IMG/VR virus record: IMGVR_UViG_3300005594_000003
Span: 1 to 45,490 of that record
DNA length: 45,490 bases
Source: a virus
Reading direction: 5' to 3' (one strand)
In this document: positions 21,452 through 29,999 of the stretch, piece by piece
How positions within the stretch are numbered: position 1 is the first letter of the stretch
Layout of the letters: each line of letters opens with the position of its first letter
Notes under the pieces: generated by a model
What the model saw: only the letters and a program-made list of their open reading frames with translations
Told to the model about the DNA's origin: nothing
The model's database searches: none
Translations under genes and position numbers: made by a program

Positions 21452-23787
21452 CAGCGGCCACCTCTGAGATATTTATTGTCCGACTGCGCGCGGGTGTTTT
21501 CTTGGATGCCCGCGCGCACCACCTCAACAGAAACGTCTGTAGATATGGTGCTGACACGGGACGCGAACATCGGCCCCTCTTCGATGATTACACGCAGTAC
21601 GCCGCCCGCCCCGGCACTCTGGCCGTTTGGAATGACCCGCTCGCCGCGCTCTAAGATCGCAGGCACCTCGTTAGGCCGAAGCCCTGCAATGCCGCCGTTG
21701 TGATATCGTGGAGCGCCTTTGAATACTGCCGGTGATACAGAGCGCCCGTGGCCGTAGCCGTCTTTGCCCGCCGTGCCGCCGCTGTGGAGAATGCCGGGGA
21801 TGATAGCGCCGCCGAGCAACCCGCCCTTACCCCCTCCGCCAAGCCAGCCTGTACCTGTTCCGCTGGCGAATGGCCCCTCGTTGAACAGCATCGCTTGCAA
21901 GGCAGCTTTCGCCAGAGACTTCGCAAGGTTTTCCAGAACGCCCGCAAGGCTTTCGCCCTCCACAATGGCGTCAATGAACCCATCTTTCAGGTCTTGCTGA
22001 ACACCCTCAAAGAAAGACGCGCGCTCCTGTGCCTGCTGATATTTCTCAGTCAGGGTGCCAATGCTTGCCGCTTGTCGGTCGATCTGCTCACGCAGCGTCT
22101 CGCCAGTTGCAGCTTGTCGCGCATCAAGGTTCAGACCGCGCTCTTTGGCCTCATCAAGCAGCTTGTACTTGGCAGTCAGCCCCGCAATTTCGGATTGCGT
22201 CATGCCGATCATCTCAATCTGACGCTCGATGTTCACCAGATCTTTATCAGACGCCTCGAATAGTCCCGGTTCTTCCCGCTTTGATCGCCCCTTTGTCCCG
22301 CCGCTTTTCGTTTTGGACGATTTAGCCGTCGCCTTAGCCGCATCTGATTGAGCTTTTCGCCACTTAATGACCGCCTGCCGGTATTCCTCCGCTGTTTTAG
22401 CCGATTCAATTGCGATATCCCGGTTCTTTGCGTAAATTTCGCGGCTCGAAGGGTCCGCCCCGCTTGCAAGCGGGGTTGCATCAACCTGAGCCGCTGCGAT
22501 GGCACCCGCGCGGCCCACCGGATCGTCCCTATAGTCATATTCAATCTTGGCGCGCGCAACGTCTGAAATTCCCTGTGCGGCTAGGTTGATCGCATTGCTC
22601 ACCGCACGGCCTAACTCATCCGCCAGTCGCCCTGCTTGGCTTGCCGCGCCGCTGATTGAACCTGCTGCCCCATCCATGCCGCCTTGAAGTGACCGCGCCT
22701 CAAGCCCCGCCTCTGCGATCTTTTCGGCCAGAGCCTTAGCTCCACCCTCCATTTCAGAGATTGGGCCAAGTGCTTCCTCAAGCGCCGCGAGAACGTCTTG
22801 AGCAGCAGAGGCGACCTCTTTCGGCCCCCTAGCCTGACCAAGGGCCTCAAGGGCAGATGCAACTGACCGCGCCTGATCTTCGCTTAGACCCAACTCAGAA
22901 CGCATGGCTTTAAGCGTTTCATTCAGGTTGGTGACGCCCTGCATCTGCTGCAAGCCGCCAAGCGCCTTATCTTCAAACGTACCAAACTGCCGTGACAGTG
23001 CGCGAGTGGTGTCCTCAAGCTCTGTGAGTGCCGTACTTTGGCTGATATCCCGAAGTGCTTGCAGAAACTCTCGCGCAGCCCCCGTCGCGGTCCCGTATTT
23101 CTCCGCAATGTCAGCGGTCGGCACAGCAGCACTCTCAACCGCCGACCGATAATCTTGAACGGAGGTCCGTAGAACATCAATCTTATCGTTGAGGCTTTCT
23201 GCTTCCTCACCAGTCAAAAACAGGGCGGATGTCAAAGGCACCGCCACAGCCACCACAGCACCCAACACAGCACCAAGGACGCCAAAGCCGCCAAGCAACT
23301 GCGGCAACTGCTGACCAAGGGCAACGCTCGCAGCCGTGCCAGCCCCGACCTGTACCGCGAAGTCACCCACCTGATAAGCCACGTTCTGGATGCCGCCCCC
23401 CATGCCGCGCGTAGCCCCAGCAAGCCGCTGCGCACCCGCAGTCGCACGCGTGTATTCGGCATTCAGTCGTTCAAGGGCCGCGTCATACTGCTGAGTGTTA
23501 AGCGCCCCCAGTTTCTGTGCGCGATTAAGGTCCGCCAGTTCAGCCTCATAACGCTTAGATGCCGCGAAAAGAGGGTCATACTTCGACCGCAAGCGGTCCA
23601 TCTCCCTCCCAATCGTCGCCGCGCTGGCCTCAGCAGTCTTCGCCATCTTGGCGTTGCTGTAAGAGAACTGCTTTTCGATTTGTGTAGCGCTATCAGAACC
23701 CACCTTGCGCGCGCGCGCCATCTGCTTTTCAAACTTGGCAAGAGACGCCTCAAGGCGCAGCATCAAGGCGGTTTCGACTTCAGCCAT
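21451..23787 (-). CDS. Tail tape measure protein
   Basis: 778 residues. It starts with a long coiled coil (residues 1-120, SLAKFEKQMARARKVG). A hydrophobic segment near residues 165-195 (VLGAVLGAVVAVAVPLTSALFL) follows, then more coiled coil, and a Gly-rich C-terminus (GTGTGWLGGGGKGGLLGGAIIPG, then YHNGGIAGLRPNEVPAILERGERVIP). The C-terminal GLRPNEVPAILxxGExVI motif is the standard one of phage tape measures. Length sets the tail at roughly 100 nm by the usual 1.5 angstrom per residue rule. The start overlaps the chaperone stop by one base. Confidence 0.92.
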   Translation of the reverse strand: MAEVETALMLRLEASLAKFEKQMARARKVGSDSATQIEKQFSYSNAKMAKTAEASAATIGREMDRLRSKYDPLFAASKRYEAELADLNRAQKLGALNTQQYDAALERLNAEYTRATAGAQRLAGATRGMGGGIQNVAYQVGDFAVQVGAGTAASVALGQQLPQLLGGFGVLGAVLGAVVAVAVPLTSALFLTGEEAESLNDKIDVLRTSVQDYRSAVESAAVPTADIAEKYGTATGAAREFLQALRDISQSTALTELEDTTRALSRQFGTFEDKALGGLQQMQGVTNLNETLKAMRSELGLSEDQARSVASALEALGQARGPKEVASAAQDVLAALEEALGPISEMEGGAKALAEKIAEAGLEARSLQGGMDGAAGSISGAASQAGRLADELGRAVSNAINLAAQGISDVARAKIEYDYRDDPVGRAGAIAAAQVDATPLASGADPSSREIYAKNRDIAIESAKTAEEYRQAVIKWRKAQSDAAKATAKSSKTKSGGTKGRSKREEPGLFEASDKDLVNIERQIEMIGMTQSEIAGLTAKYKLLDEAKERGLNLDARQAATGETLREQIDRQAASIGTLTEKYQQAQERASFFEGVQQDLKDGFIDAIVEGESLAGVLENLAKSLAKAALQAMLFNEGPFASGTGTGWLGGGGKGGLLGGAIIPGILHSGGTAGKDGYGHGRSVSPAVFKGAPRYHNGGIAGLRPNEVPAILERGERVIPNGQSAGAGGVLRVIIEEGPMFASRVSTISTDVSVEVVRAGIQENTRAQSDNKYLRGGR

Positions 23788-24320
23788 TATTTCAGCGCCT
23801 CCGGTTCGTATTTGGCAAGGATCGCATCGAACTCTTCCTCGGTTGGAGGTTCGGCCTTCTTGCTCCCGGCATTGAAGCCGCGCACCATGTTGATGAAGTC
23901 GGAATAGGTCATTTCGCGCAGGTCATTTGGCGACATGTTGAACTCGCGGCAAATTTGGCTGACCTCGGAAAACCGCATCGGCTCAGGCTCTGCGCCGCCA
24001 CTGGATGTGTCGTCTTCCTCAACGCCTGCCATAAGCGCGATAAGGATATCTCCCGCCAACGCAGCGTTGTCGTGCCACGGCTGATGGTCGAAGTGCTTTT
24101 CCATTAGCTGCTTGGCTGCAACCTTATTCTCGCCGCCGCCGATCAGCGCAATTCGGATTGTATGCCAGATGTCCTCAGCACGGAATCTGCCCGAAGATAC
24201 GCGCAAAAATATCGCGCCAATAGCATCCTTTCCGCAGGCTTCCTCAAGATCGAGAACCCCGCCGAAAGTGAGCCGGAAAAGACGATCCTTCCCGGCCCAT
24301 TCTGTAACCACCTCAGCCAT
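23787..24320 (-). CDS. Tail assembly chaperone, gene-transfer-agent type
   Basis: 177 residues from ATG 24320. The N-terminal part (AEVVTEWAGKDRLFRLTFGGVLDLEEACGKDAIGAIFLRV, then IALIGGGENKVAA) matches the family seen in the Rhodobacter gene transfer agent (GTA_TIM/DUF3356). The C-terminal part (FSEVSQICREFNMSPNDLREMTYSDFINMVRGFN) resembles a separate TAC domain. Both are in one frame, so the frameshift-made G/GT pair of lambda is replaced by a single fused product. It binds tape measure and tail tube subunits during tail assembly. Confidence 0.75.
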   Translation of the reverse strand: MAEVVTEWAGKDRLFRLTFGGVLDLEEACGKDAIGAIFLRVSSGRFRAEDIWHTIRIALIGGGENKVAAKQLMEKHFDHQPWHDNAALAGDILIALMAGVEEDDTSSGGAEPEPMRFSEVSQICREFNMSPNDLREMTYSDFINMVRGFNAGSKKAEPPTEEEFDAILAKYEPEALK

Positions 24321-24763
24321 TAGGTGGCGTCGGTCCAAGTGCGCTGACCCGCACCGGAAATGGTTGCGCTAAATGTTACCTTGCCGCTTGTCTCCTTGCC
24401 CAACTCAAGGCCACCCAGATAAGCAGGCAGCGTCCAGAACCCACCGTTATCAACGGCAGATTCATCCAGCAGAATTTTAATGTTCTTTTCAGTGCCGCCA
24501 TCTGCCCACTCGCGCCATGTGGGCCAAGCCTCAGTTGTCACCATGCCGCTGATAGTGACGCTGGTGTCTTGGCTCTCAAGGTGCCGCACGATAACCGCCG
24601 GGATGTCCAACGGGTCGTCACAATCCAGCACAGTGTTTTCGCCAAGGTTGTTCGTCAGCGTGATGCCAAAGGTGTTTGCGCCGCATGTATGCGCGAAGGT
24701 TTCAGGGCTACCCCCGTCGCCGAGTTGCACAATAAGACGTGTAGTCTGCTTTCCCGTCGCCAT
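24320..24763 (-). CDS. Major tail (tube) protein
   Basis: 147 residues. MATGKQTTRLIVQLGDGGSPETFAHTCGANTFGITLTNN, then VLDCDDPLDIPAVIVRHLESQDTSVTISGMVTTEA, and GKVTFSATISGAG at the end. This beta-rich pattern with a VTISGxV strand is that of siphovirus tail tube proteins (TP901-1-like). Position before the tail chaperone and tape measure agrees. Confidence 0.8.
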   Translation of the reverse strand: MATGKQTTRLIVQLGDGGSPETFAHTCGANTFGITLTNNLGENTVLDCDDPLDIPAVIVRHLESQDTSVTISGMVTTEAWPTWREWADGGTEKNIKILLDESAVDNGGFWTLPAYLGGLELGKETSGKVTFSATISGAGQRTWTDAT

Positions 24764-24765
24764 AG

Positions 24766-24939
24766 TTATTTCTCCTTCTGGGTTGACGGTTTCTTGCCGC
24801 CGATAACTTCGGCAACGCCACGGGCCACAAGCGCATCTGCTGTCGCTTGCGGAACCGATGCTTCTGAGCCAGCCTTGAATGATTGGCTTTTGCTCGAACT
24901 GATGCGATGATGCGCATCTTGTTTGAGTTTGATTTTCAT
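24766..24939 (-). CDS. Small late protein (57 aa)
   Basis: 57 residues from ATG 24939 (GGAAACC upstream), ending two bases before the major tail gene. MKIKLKQDAHHRISSSKSQSFKAG then ASVPQATADALVARGVAEVIGGKK. It has the look of small DUF7210-type phage proteins (a KxGxxxxVPxxxAxxLVxxGxAxxI core), which are found in head-tail modules without known role. Five bases of overlap with the good Shine-Dalgarno support translation. Confidence 0.6.
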   Translation of the reverse strand: MKIKLKQDAHHRISSSKSQSFKAGSEASVPQATADALVARGVAEVIGGKKPSTQKEK

Positions 24940-24951
24940 GGAGGTTTCCTT

Positions 24952-25251
24952 GTGACGCCTACAATTAAGTTTCTGATTGGGTCTGCTTGCGCGGCCCTAA
25001 TTGCAGCCGCTGCATACTTGTCCCTGTCCGAGCATCAGGAAAACCAACGGCAAGCGCAGGCGCGACAAGCAGTGGCTGATTCAGTGGACGCCCGAAGGAA
25101 GAAGAAAAATCTGGATGAGTGCCGAGAGGTCGTCACGGCTTGGGATGACGGCAGCAAAGGCCCAGCCATCAAGAAATACGGGACAGGGGCTAAGGAGGGC
25201 ATATATTTCTGCCGCGCCTTAATAGACCTTTCTAAGCCTAGGAACCCTTGA
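24952..25251 (+). CDS. Opposite-strand membrane protein, moron candidate
   Basis: 99 residues from GTG 24952, with GGAGG eight bases upstream. A single N-terminal membrane segment (FLIGSACAALIAAAAYLSL) is followed by a charged helix and a C-terminal part with two cysteines (NLDECREVVTAWDD, IYFCRALIDL). It runs on the plus strand between the tube-region and neck genes and its end overlaps the convergent neck gene by 14 bases. Topology and orientation fit a lysogen-expressed protein such as a superinfection exclusion factor, but that is inference. Confidence 0.6.
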   Translation: MTPTIKFLIGSACAALIAAAAYLSLSEHQENQRQAQARQAVADSVDARRKKKNLDECREVVTAWDDGSKGPAIKKYGTGAKEGIYFCRALIDLSKPRNP

Positions 25252-25651
25252 TTGCCTTGTTGATATTGCGAGTAAGTCTAGACTTTACCCGCCGTCTTCG
25301 TGTCCTCCAGACCGGATAAAAGAAAGGGTTGGCAGGCATGTTCTTAGTGCCGAACTCTTGGAATCGAGCATAGAATGCGTCCCCGCCGCCCGCATAGATC
25401 GTGATGCGCAGGGTTGAATATTCCTTGCCCCCCACTGTGCCGACTACCATTGAACCTTCTGGCGCATCACCCCACGTCCAGTTTATGGAATCTCGCAATG
25501 TGCCGCCGTTGACGTCACGAACCGGCGCGACCCGCTTCATATCGCTTACGATCTCTTCTGCGTTCTGCTCCAAGGTGTCTAGCGCGGCCTGACGAACCTT
25601 ATCCGGGATCGCGGCCCACCTTCGGTTGAAGTCTGCCAACCCTTGGGCCAT
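25238..25651 (-). CDS. HK97 gp10-like head-tail joining protein
   Basis: 137 residues. DKVRQAALDTLEQNAEEIVSDMKRVAPVRDVNGGTLRDSINW is the characteristic HK97-gp10 opening. Then FYARFQEFGTKNMPANPFFYPVWRTRRRRV carries the EFGTxxMxAxPFxxPA-type motif. It belongs to the neck between portal and tail. Abuts the DUF3168 gene. Confidence 0.9.
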   Translation of the reverse strand: MAQGLADFNRRWAAIPDKVRQAALDTLEQNAEEIVSDMKRVAPVRDVNGGTLRDSINWTWGDAPEGSMVVGTVGGKEYSTLRITIYAGGGDAFYARFQEFGTKNMPANPFFYPVWRTRRRRVKSRLTRNINKAIKGS

Positions 25652-26055
25652 TAGGCATCCTCCATGTTGGCGGTCACGGTTACAATGCCATGACCGGTGA
25701 TGCCGTCGCTATCCCGAAGAACACGAACCGCCTCTACATTCATTGTAATTAGCGCGCTATCGCCTGCGTCAGCCTCGTACCCGTGCAGCGCCTTCTTAAC
25801 CGCGTCCGCAATCTCCTTTGCAGGCCGAAGCCGCCCGTGGTCCACCGCCCAGCAGTCAAGCTGGATTGTCTCATACCGCCCGTCGATACACTCCATATCA
25901 TCAGGGCTGTAATCAGATGGACCAAATGTAATGCAGGGGTAATCTGCGCCCGCTGGCATTCGGTCGAAGATGCGATCTCCCACGAGTGCGTGAACGCCGG
26001 TATCCGCCACAAGGCGCTGATAGATGAGGGTTTGTAGGTCAATCGACGTACTCAC
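25651..26055 (-). CDS. Tail completion / terminator protein (DUF3168)
   Basis: 134 residues. STSIDLQTLIYQRLVADTGVHALVGDRIFDRMPAGADYPCITFGPSD is the standard DUF3168 opening, and ETIQLDCWA plus a C-terminal HGIVTVTANME complete it. These proteins form the tail terminator ring. Confidence 0.9.
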   Translation of the reverse strand: MSTSIDLQTLIYQRLVADTGVHALVGDRIFDRMPAGADYPCITFGPSDYSPDDMECIDGRYETIQLDCWAVDHGRLRPAKEIADAVKKALHGYEADAGDSALITMNVEAVRVLRDSDGITGHGIVTVTANMEDA

Positions 26056-26387
26056 ACTGTCACCCCGCTTTCACACGTCAACTCGATATAACGCCGATCA
26101 TCTGTAGGGATCGCTGTACGGATATTGTAGATTGTGCCGCTACGCGCATCGCGCATTCGCCATTCTGGGTTGATGGTGCGCGTCTCATCGTTTGCCCAGA
26201 TAGTCACAACAACGGGCTGCTTGCCCTGCAATCTTGCCGCGACCACAGCTTCACTGCCCCGCAGAAACCGATAATGCGCCCGCGATGTGAATTGCTCGAC
26301 CCAATCTAGCGCCTCACCACCGGACCCGTCAGGGACGCCAACAAGAGCGTCGAAAGCAACCTTGTAATACATATCAGACGGCTTCAT
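26052..26387 (-). CDS. Head-tail adaptor / head closure protein
   Basis: 111 residues from ATG 26387, selected because GGAGG lies upstream with proper spacing. VGVPDGSGGEALDWVEQFTSRAHYRFLRGSE, then QPVVVTIWANDETRTINPEWRMRD and IYNIRTAIPTDDRRYIELTCESG match the phage head-closure (SPP1 gp16-like) family. Overlaps both neighbours by four bases. Confidence 0.85.
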   Translation of the reverse strand: MKPSDMYYKVAFDALVGVPDGSGGEALDWVEQFTSRAHYRFLRGSEAVVAARLQGKQPVVVTIWANDETRTINPEWRMRDARSGTIYNIRTAIPTDDRRYIELTCESGVTV

Positions 26388-26974
26388 TCGCCCACCTCCC
26401 AAGGTCTAGGCTTGCCGTGAAAACAAACAACCCGTGCGCTACTAGGAACGCCCTGCTGGCAATGCTTCTTCCAACTGACCACAGCACCCGGCAAAACGTC
26501 CTGCCAGTACGCGCGTCCCTTGGTTAACGGCTCAATGAAACCCTGATCTCCGAACCAGCGCGGCGTCGTGCATCGCGCCATATGCCCGGCAGGGTCTTCG
26601 CAGAACCGTTCATAGATGTGCGTGGCGTCGCCGCTCCAAGCCATTAGCCCAGACCCCATTTCGCGAACTCGTGGGTTAAAGTCGCGCAGGGCGATGAACT
26701 CATAAGCCGCAGCCGCATCAAAGAACGGGGCAAGATCGCCGCAGACGGTTGTATCAAGATCCATGTAAAGCACCGGCCCAGAGAACCGGAACAACTCTAT
26801 TTTTGCCCACCAACCGGGCCAATCATGCTTTAGCGCGGGATCACCCACATCAGACAGGCAGATGAACTCGGCATCGGGCGCATATCTCGCGCATTGCATT
26901 CGGAGCCGGGCAACGTGGCTCAATTCGTATTCACCGCCGGAACGCAAGACCGTCAAAACCTTCTGATCGGTCAT
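26384..26974 (-). CDS. Glycosyltransferase-like protein (GT-A, DxD)
   Basis: 196 residues. It has an alternating beta-alpha start (KVLTVLRSGGEYELSHVARLRMQC), LYMDLDTTV with a DxD metal-sugar nucleotide motif at about residues 72-74, and FGDQGFIEPL as in GT8-like enzymes. It lies within the head-tail connector genes with four-base overlaps, next to a second sugar-enzyme-like gene. It may glycosylate virion proteins or alter host surface sugars. The acceptor cannot be told from sequence. Confidence 0.75.
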   Translation of the reverse strand: MTDQKVLTVLRSGGEYELSHVARLRMQCARYAPDAEFICLSDVGDPALKHDWPGWWAKIELFRFSGPVLYMDLDTTVCGDLAPFFDAAAAYEFIALRDFNPRVREMGSGLMAWSGDATHIYERFCEDPAGHMARCTTPRWFGDQGFIEPLTKGRAYWQDVLPGAVVSWKKHCQQGVPSSARVVCFHGKPRPWEVGE

Positions 26975-27588
26975 ATAACGTCCTCAAATTTGGCCTTGGG
27001 GTAATTACGCAGCGCCGACTTCGGCGAGCAGTTCAAAACCTCGATACCCGTCTTTTCGATTTCCCTCGCCGCAGCGTCGATAGATCGCCGCCACCGCTCA
27101 GCGTTGCCAGCCGTGGGGTTGTTCAGCCCCGCAGGGTGCGCCCCGTGCCAGTGAAGGCCGTTACGGATGCTCATGTCATAGCCAACCAAAAGGATGCGCT
27201 TAACACCGAATTGAACGCCCAAGTTCAGGCAGTGAAAGCCGCTATTCCCGCCCCAGCCTACCGTCCCTTTTGGCTCATGATAAAACCGATCATCCGGCTT
27301 CATGCAGATCACCCGCTCAAGCCCCCACTCTTCGCAGGCCGATTGCTCAATGCAGAGTTTTACGCCCTCAAATTCCGGCGCTCCGTCATTCTTATTCCAC
27401 CAGTTCGCATCGCAGGCGAAAAGCATGTCTGCCCACGGCACCAAGCGCCATGAACTGTTGATAGCGATTACCTTTGCCCGGCCCTTTGCTCGGCTTAGGT
27501 CAACGTCCTTTGCGGAGGGTCCGCTCGCCACCAATACAAGCGTTTTGCTCTCCCACTTGGGCCACCAACTAGGCAAGAGGCGGGTCAA
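26971..27588 (-). CDS. DUF115/sialyltransferase-like Rossmann protein
   Basis: 205 residues. KTLVLVASGPSAKDVDLSRAKGRAKVIAINSSW is the GSGPS nucleotide loop of DUF115/MAF-type and CST-like glycosyltransferases. VGWGGNSGFHCLNLGVQFGVKRILLVGYDMS and LHWHGAHPAG follow. The set indicates a nucleotide-sugar-using or related enzyme. It overlaps the next glycosyltransferase by four bases, so they are made together. The 5' end overlaps the connector gene by 20 bases. Confidence 0.65.
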   Translation of the reverse strand: MTRLLPSWWPKWESKTLVLVASGPSAKDVDLSRAKGRAKVIAINSSWRLVPWADMLFACDANWWNKNDGAPEFEGVKLCIEQSACEEWGLERVICMKPDDRFYHEPKGTVGWGGNSGFHCLNLGVQFGVKRILLVGYDMSIRNGLHWHGAHPAGLNNPTAGNAERWRRSIDAAAREIEKTGIEVLNCSPKSALRNYPKAKFEDVI

Positions 27589-27895
27589 CGAGGCGATACA
27601 AGAGCATTTCGGCGCGGTAGGGCAACCCGCCCGGCCTACCCTTCATTTCGTCGTCGCCCTGAAAGATATGCTGGCCCGTAATGATTGCCGCGCGTTTGAT
27701 GCGTTCAGGCACAGTTGCCCCGCTTACCAGCTCCCCGCCGCTATCCAAGTCAAGGTAATCTTCGACCCGTTTATCTAGGTAGTCGATCACAGCCTCAGAT
27801 GCCGCGCCGATGATACCCGTGAGGTCCGCGTCGTCGTCGTCGTGGTAGATATTCAAAGCGTCCTTGAACTCTGCCAGCGTTGCGAGGGTCGCCAT
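27569..27895 (-). CDS. HK97 gp6-like head-tail connector
   Basis: 108 residues from ATG 27895, which follows a GTG that is a less likely start, and GAGGG lies seven bases before the ATG. LATLAEFKDALNIYHDDDDADLTGIIGAASEAVIDYLDKRV and IKRAAIITGQHIFQ are the gp6 connector motifs. It forms the ring below the portal. Confidence 0.9.
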   Translation of the reverse strand: MATLATLAEFKDALNIYHDDDDADLTGIIGAASEAVIDYLDKRVEDYLDLDSGGELVSGATVPERIKRAAIITGQHIFQGDDEMKGRPGGLPYRAEMLLYRLVDPPLA

Positions 27896-28668
27896 CACTT
27901 AACCCTCACAGTTTTAGGCTCAGGGGCCGATTTCAACTCACCGTCCTTACCGTCGCGGCCCTTCTTGACCGAAAGACGCCATCCGTCGCCCGTTCCGGGT
28001 CGCTCGCCAGTTTCCTTCTGCGCAACCCACATGGACCCGCCAAAGCTGACCACATCGCCAGCCGCGTACTCCTTGCCCTCAGAGAAAACCCCGCGATCCA
28101 GCATAACGGGCAGCGAGAAAGACCGCTCAACGATCTTAGCGCCGCGCTGGAACCGGAATGTGAACCCGCGCTCCCCGTCATGCTCAATGTCCATGTCCTC
28201 GAAGCCGATGCCATCCGTGCCGTCTTTGCCGGGTGCGCCATCCTTACCAACAATCGCGCCAAGCGTTTTTGTCTCGCCATTTGTTAGGGTCACTGTCAGT
28301 TCGCCATCTCGGTCGATAAATGCCCCAGCAAGCCCCACGCCATCCTTGCCATCCGCTCCCTTTTCACCCGGCTGACCGTCTCTACCATCCGCGCCATCTG
28401 CCCCGTCTTTTCCGTCTTGGGGCATCGGGATCGCGTCAAGAAACGCCTGCACCTGTTCCTTCAGGTCAGGCAAAACATCATCAATCGTGACGCTTTCCCC
28501 ATCTTGTCCCGGTGCGCCATCCTTGCCCGGCTCGCCAGCCTCACCCTTTTCAGGCTCCGGCATGTCCGCAAGACGTTTTTCCAGTGAGGCAATGCGCTGC
28601 AACAGCGGCGCGGTCTGCGCCTTCACAATACCGGCCAGTTCCTCGCCAAATGCTTTCGCGTCGATCAT
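27895..28668 (-). CDS. Collagen-like protein with carbohydrate-binding-module-like domain
   Basis: 257 residues. The N-terminal coiled coil (residues 1-40) precedes Gly-X-Y collagen-like blocks (GEAGEPGKDGAPGQDG, GKDGADGADGRDGQPGEKG, GKDGAPGKDG) alternating with short globular parts. Near the C-terminus, YAAGDVVSFGGSMWVAQKETGERPGTGDGW matches the type 5/12 chitin/cellulose-binding module. Gly-X-Y segments probably form a trimeric stalk. It lies between the portal and connector genes, so a capsid or neck decoration fibre is likely. Start overlaps the portal stop. Confidence 0.8.
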   Translation of the reverse strand: MIDAKAFGEELAGIVKAQTAPLLQRIASLEKRLADMPEPEKGEAGEPGKDGAPGQDGESVTIDDVLPDLKEQVQAFLDAIPMPQDGKDGADGADGRDGQPGEKGADGKDGVGLAGAFIDRDGELTVTLTNGETKTLGAIVGKDGAPGKDGTDGIGFEDMDIEHDGERGFTFRFQRGAKIVERSFSLPVMLDRGVFSEGKEYAAGDVVSFGGSMWVAQKETGERPGTGDGWRLSVKKGRDGKDGELKSAPEPKTVRVK

Positions 28669-29996
28669 GCGACCTCCATAGCTTTCCGCATGGAAAGCAG
28701 GGTTTCCGCCACGAAGGCGCGTTCTTCTGTTTCTGGGTCAGGCTCAGTCACGGTCGGCTGGGGCTGGGCGCTAGACTGTTCAATCAGCAGCTTGTCACGG
28801 GCGGCAATCGCCTCAATGCTATGGTCTTGCTCCTGCATGTAGACCGTGGAACCGCCTGTGATGCCATCAAGGTTCAGCCGCTCCCGACGCTCATCCAGCG
28901 TCATGAGGCTTTTGCCGCGCTCCAAGACTTCCATCTGAGTTGCGCTATCCATGCGCAGAAGGCCGTCAACGTCGAAGGCTGTTTTCACCTTAACGCCATC
29001 CATGCCTAGCCCATCGTCAAGACAGCTTTCCGCGTCCTCGATCAGACCTTGCAGAGACTGCCCGTAATACTCGACGTTGAGCGATTGCAGGTTGTTTGCC
29101 GTGGGCATAGGGCCAAGCCCAACCTTGTAAAGCGGGATACCGTATGTCGTGGCAATCGTCTCGGACGTCCATTTCAATTGCTCAACAAGCTGAGCATCCG
29201 AGGCCGCAACCGTGATGGGGTCAAACTTCAATCCATCGCCCATAACCGCGATCTTGCCCGCGTTCTTCCCGGTGTAGCTAGTCTCAAAAGCCTCTTTCAG
29301 ACGCTTTGCCGTCTCATCCCCGATCTTACCGGGGGCCGACAAAATGCCACCCGGCTGCGCCTGATTCCCAAAGAAATTCGTGCTGCTCTCTGAGATATTC
29401 TGGCTTTGGGTCGCGGCCACTCCGTTAGCGTAAATTGGCGAAAGCCCAACAAGAGGGTGGAAGAGACAGTTCCAGCGGTCATGGATGACTTCAGAGGCCG
29501 GTACCGTCACGGAGGTATTCACCCCGGAAAGGTTGTCGTCAGCCAATTGATAGAACACGTCACCGCTATCAGAAACCAGCACCTGAACCCGGTTAGGGTC
29601 TAGGATGTGCAGCTTTTGAACCGTGCGGCGCTCATCGCGCTGCTTCAAAACGTATGTATTGCCCGCCGACAGCTTGGACAGGAACCAAACCTCAAAGAAT
29701 TGGTTGCGCGTCTGGAAATGGTTGGGCTTGCGCAGCAATCTAGCCGCCTGTGCGCCCTCAGTTTCCTTCCATACCCGACCATCGCGGCGCATCACCATAA
29801 CGCGCAACTTCGCGATATCGCGGGCAATCATGCTCTGGCAGCGGAAAACGAACGGGTTCGCCAGAACGCTGTTGCGGTCAACAGTGATGTTGCGCTGCCA
29901 GTTTCCGGTATTCGCCTCATAAATGGGATGCCATCCCGAATTTGGGACGTTATTTAGCGCTTTCTGGCGCGTAATGTTTAGCCCCAAGAATTTCAT
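28665..29996 (-). CDS. Portal protein (HK97 family)
   Basis: 443 residues. VLANPFVFRCQSMIARDIAKL, then FFEVWFLSKLSAGNTYVLKQR, EVIHDRWNCLFHPLVGLSPI and ETIATTYGIPLYKVGLGPMPTANNLQSLNVEYY are HK97-type portal motifs. Twelve copies form the ring for DNA entry and tail joining. The Shine-Dalgarno is GAGGCGGG seven bases before ATG. Confidence 0.95.
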   Translation of the reverse strand: MKFLGLNITRQKALNNVPNSGWHPIYEANTGNWQRNITVDRNSVLANPFVFRCQSMIARDIAKLRVMVMRRDGRVWKETEGAQAARLLRKPNHFQTRNQFFEVWFLSKLSAGNTYVLKQRDERRTVQKLHILDPNRVQVLVSDSGDVFYQLADDNLSGVNTSVTVPASEVIHDRWNCLFHPLVGLSPIYANGVAATQSQNISESSTNFFGNQAQPGGILSAPGKIGDETAKRLKEAFETSYTGKNAGKIAVMGDGLKFDPITVAASDAQLVEQLKWTSETIATTYGIPLYKVGLGPMPTANNLQSLNVEYYGQSLQGLIEDAESCLDDGLGMDGVKVKTAFDVDGLLRMDSATQMEVLERGKSLMTLDERRERLNLDGITGGSTVYMQEQDHSIEAIAARDKLLIEQSSAQPQPTVTEPDPETEERAFVAETLLSMRKAMEVA

Positions 29997-29999
29997 AGT

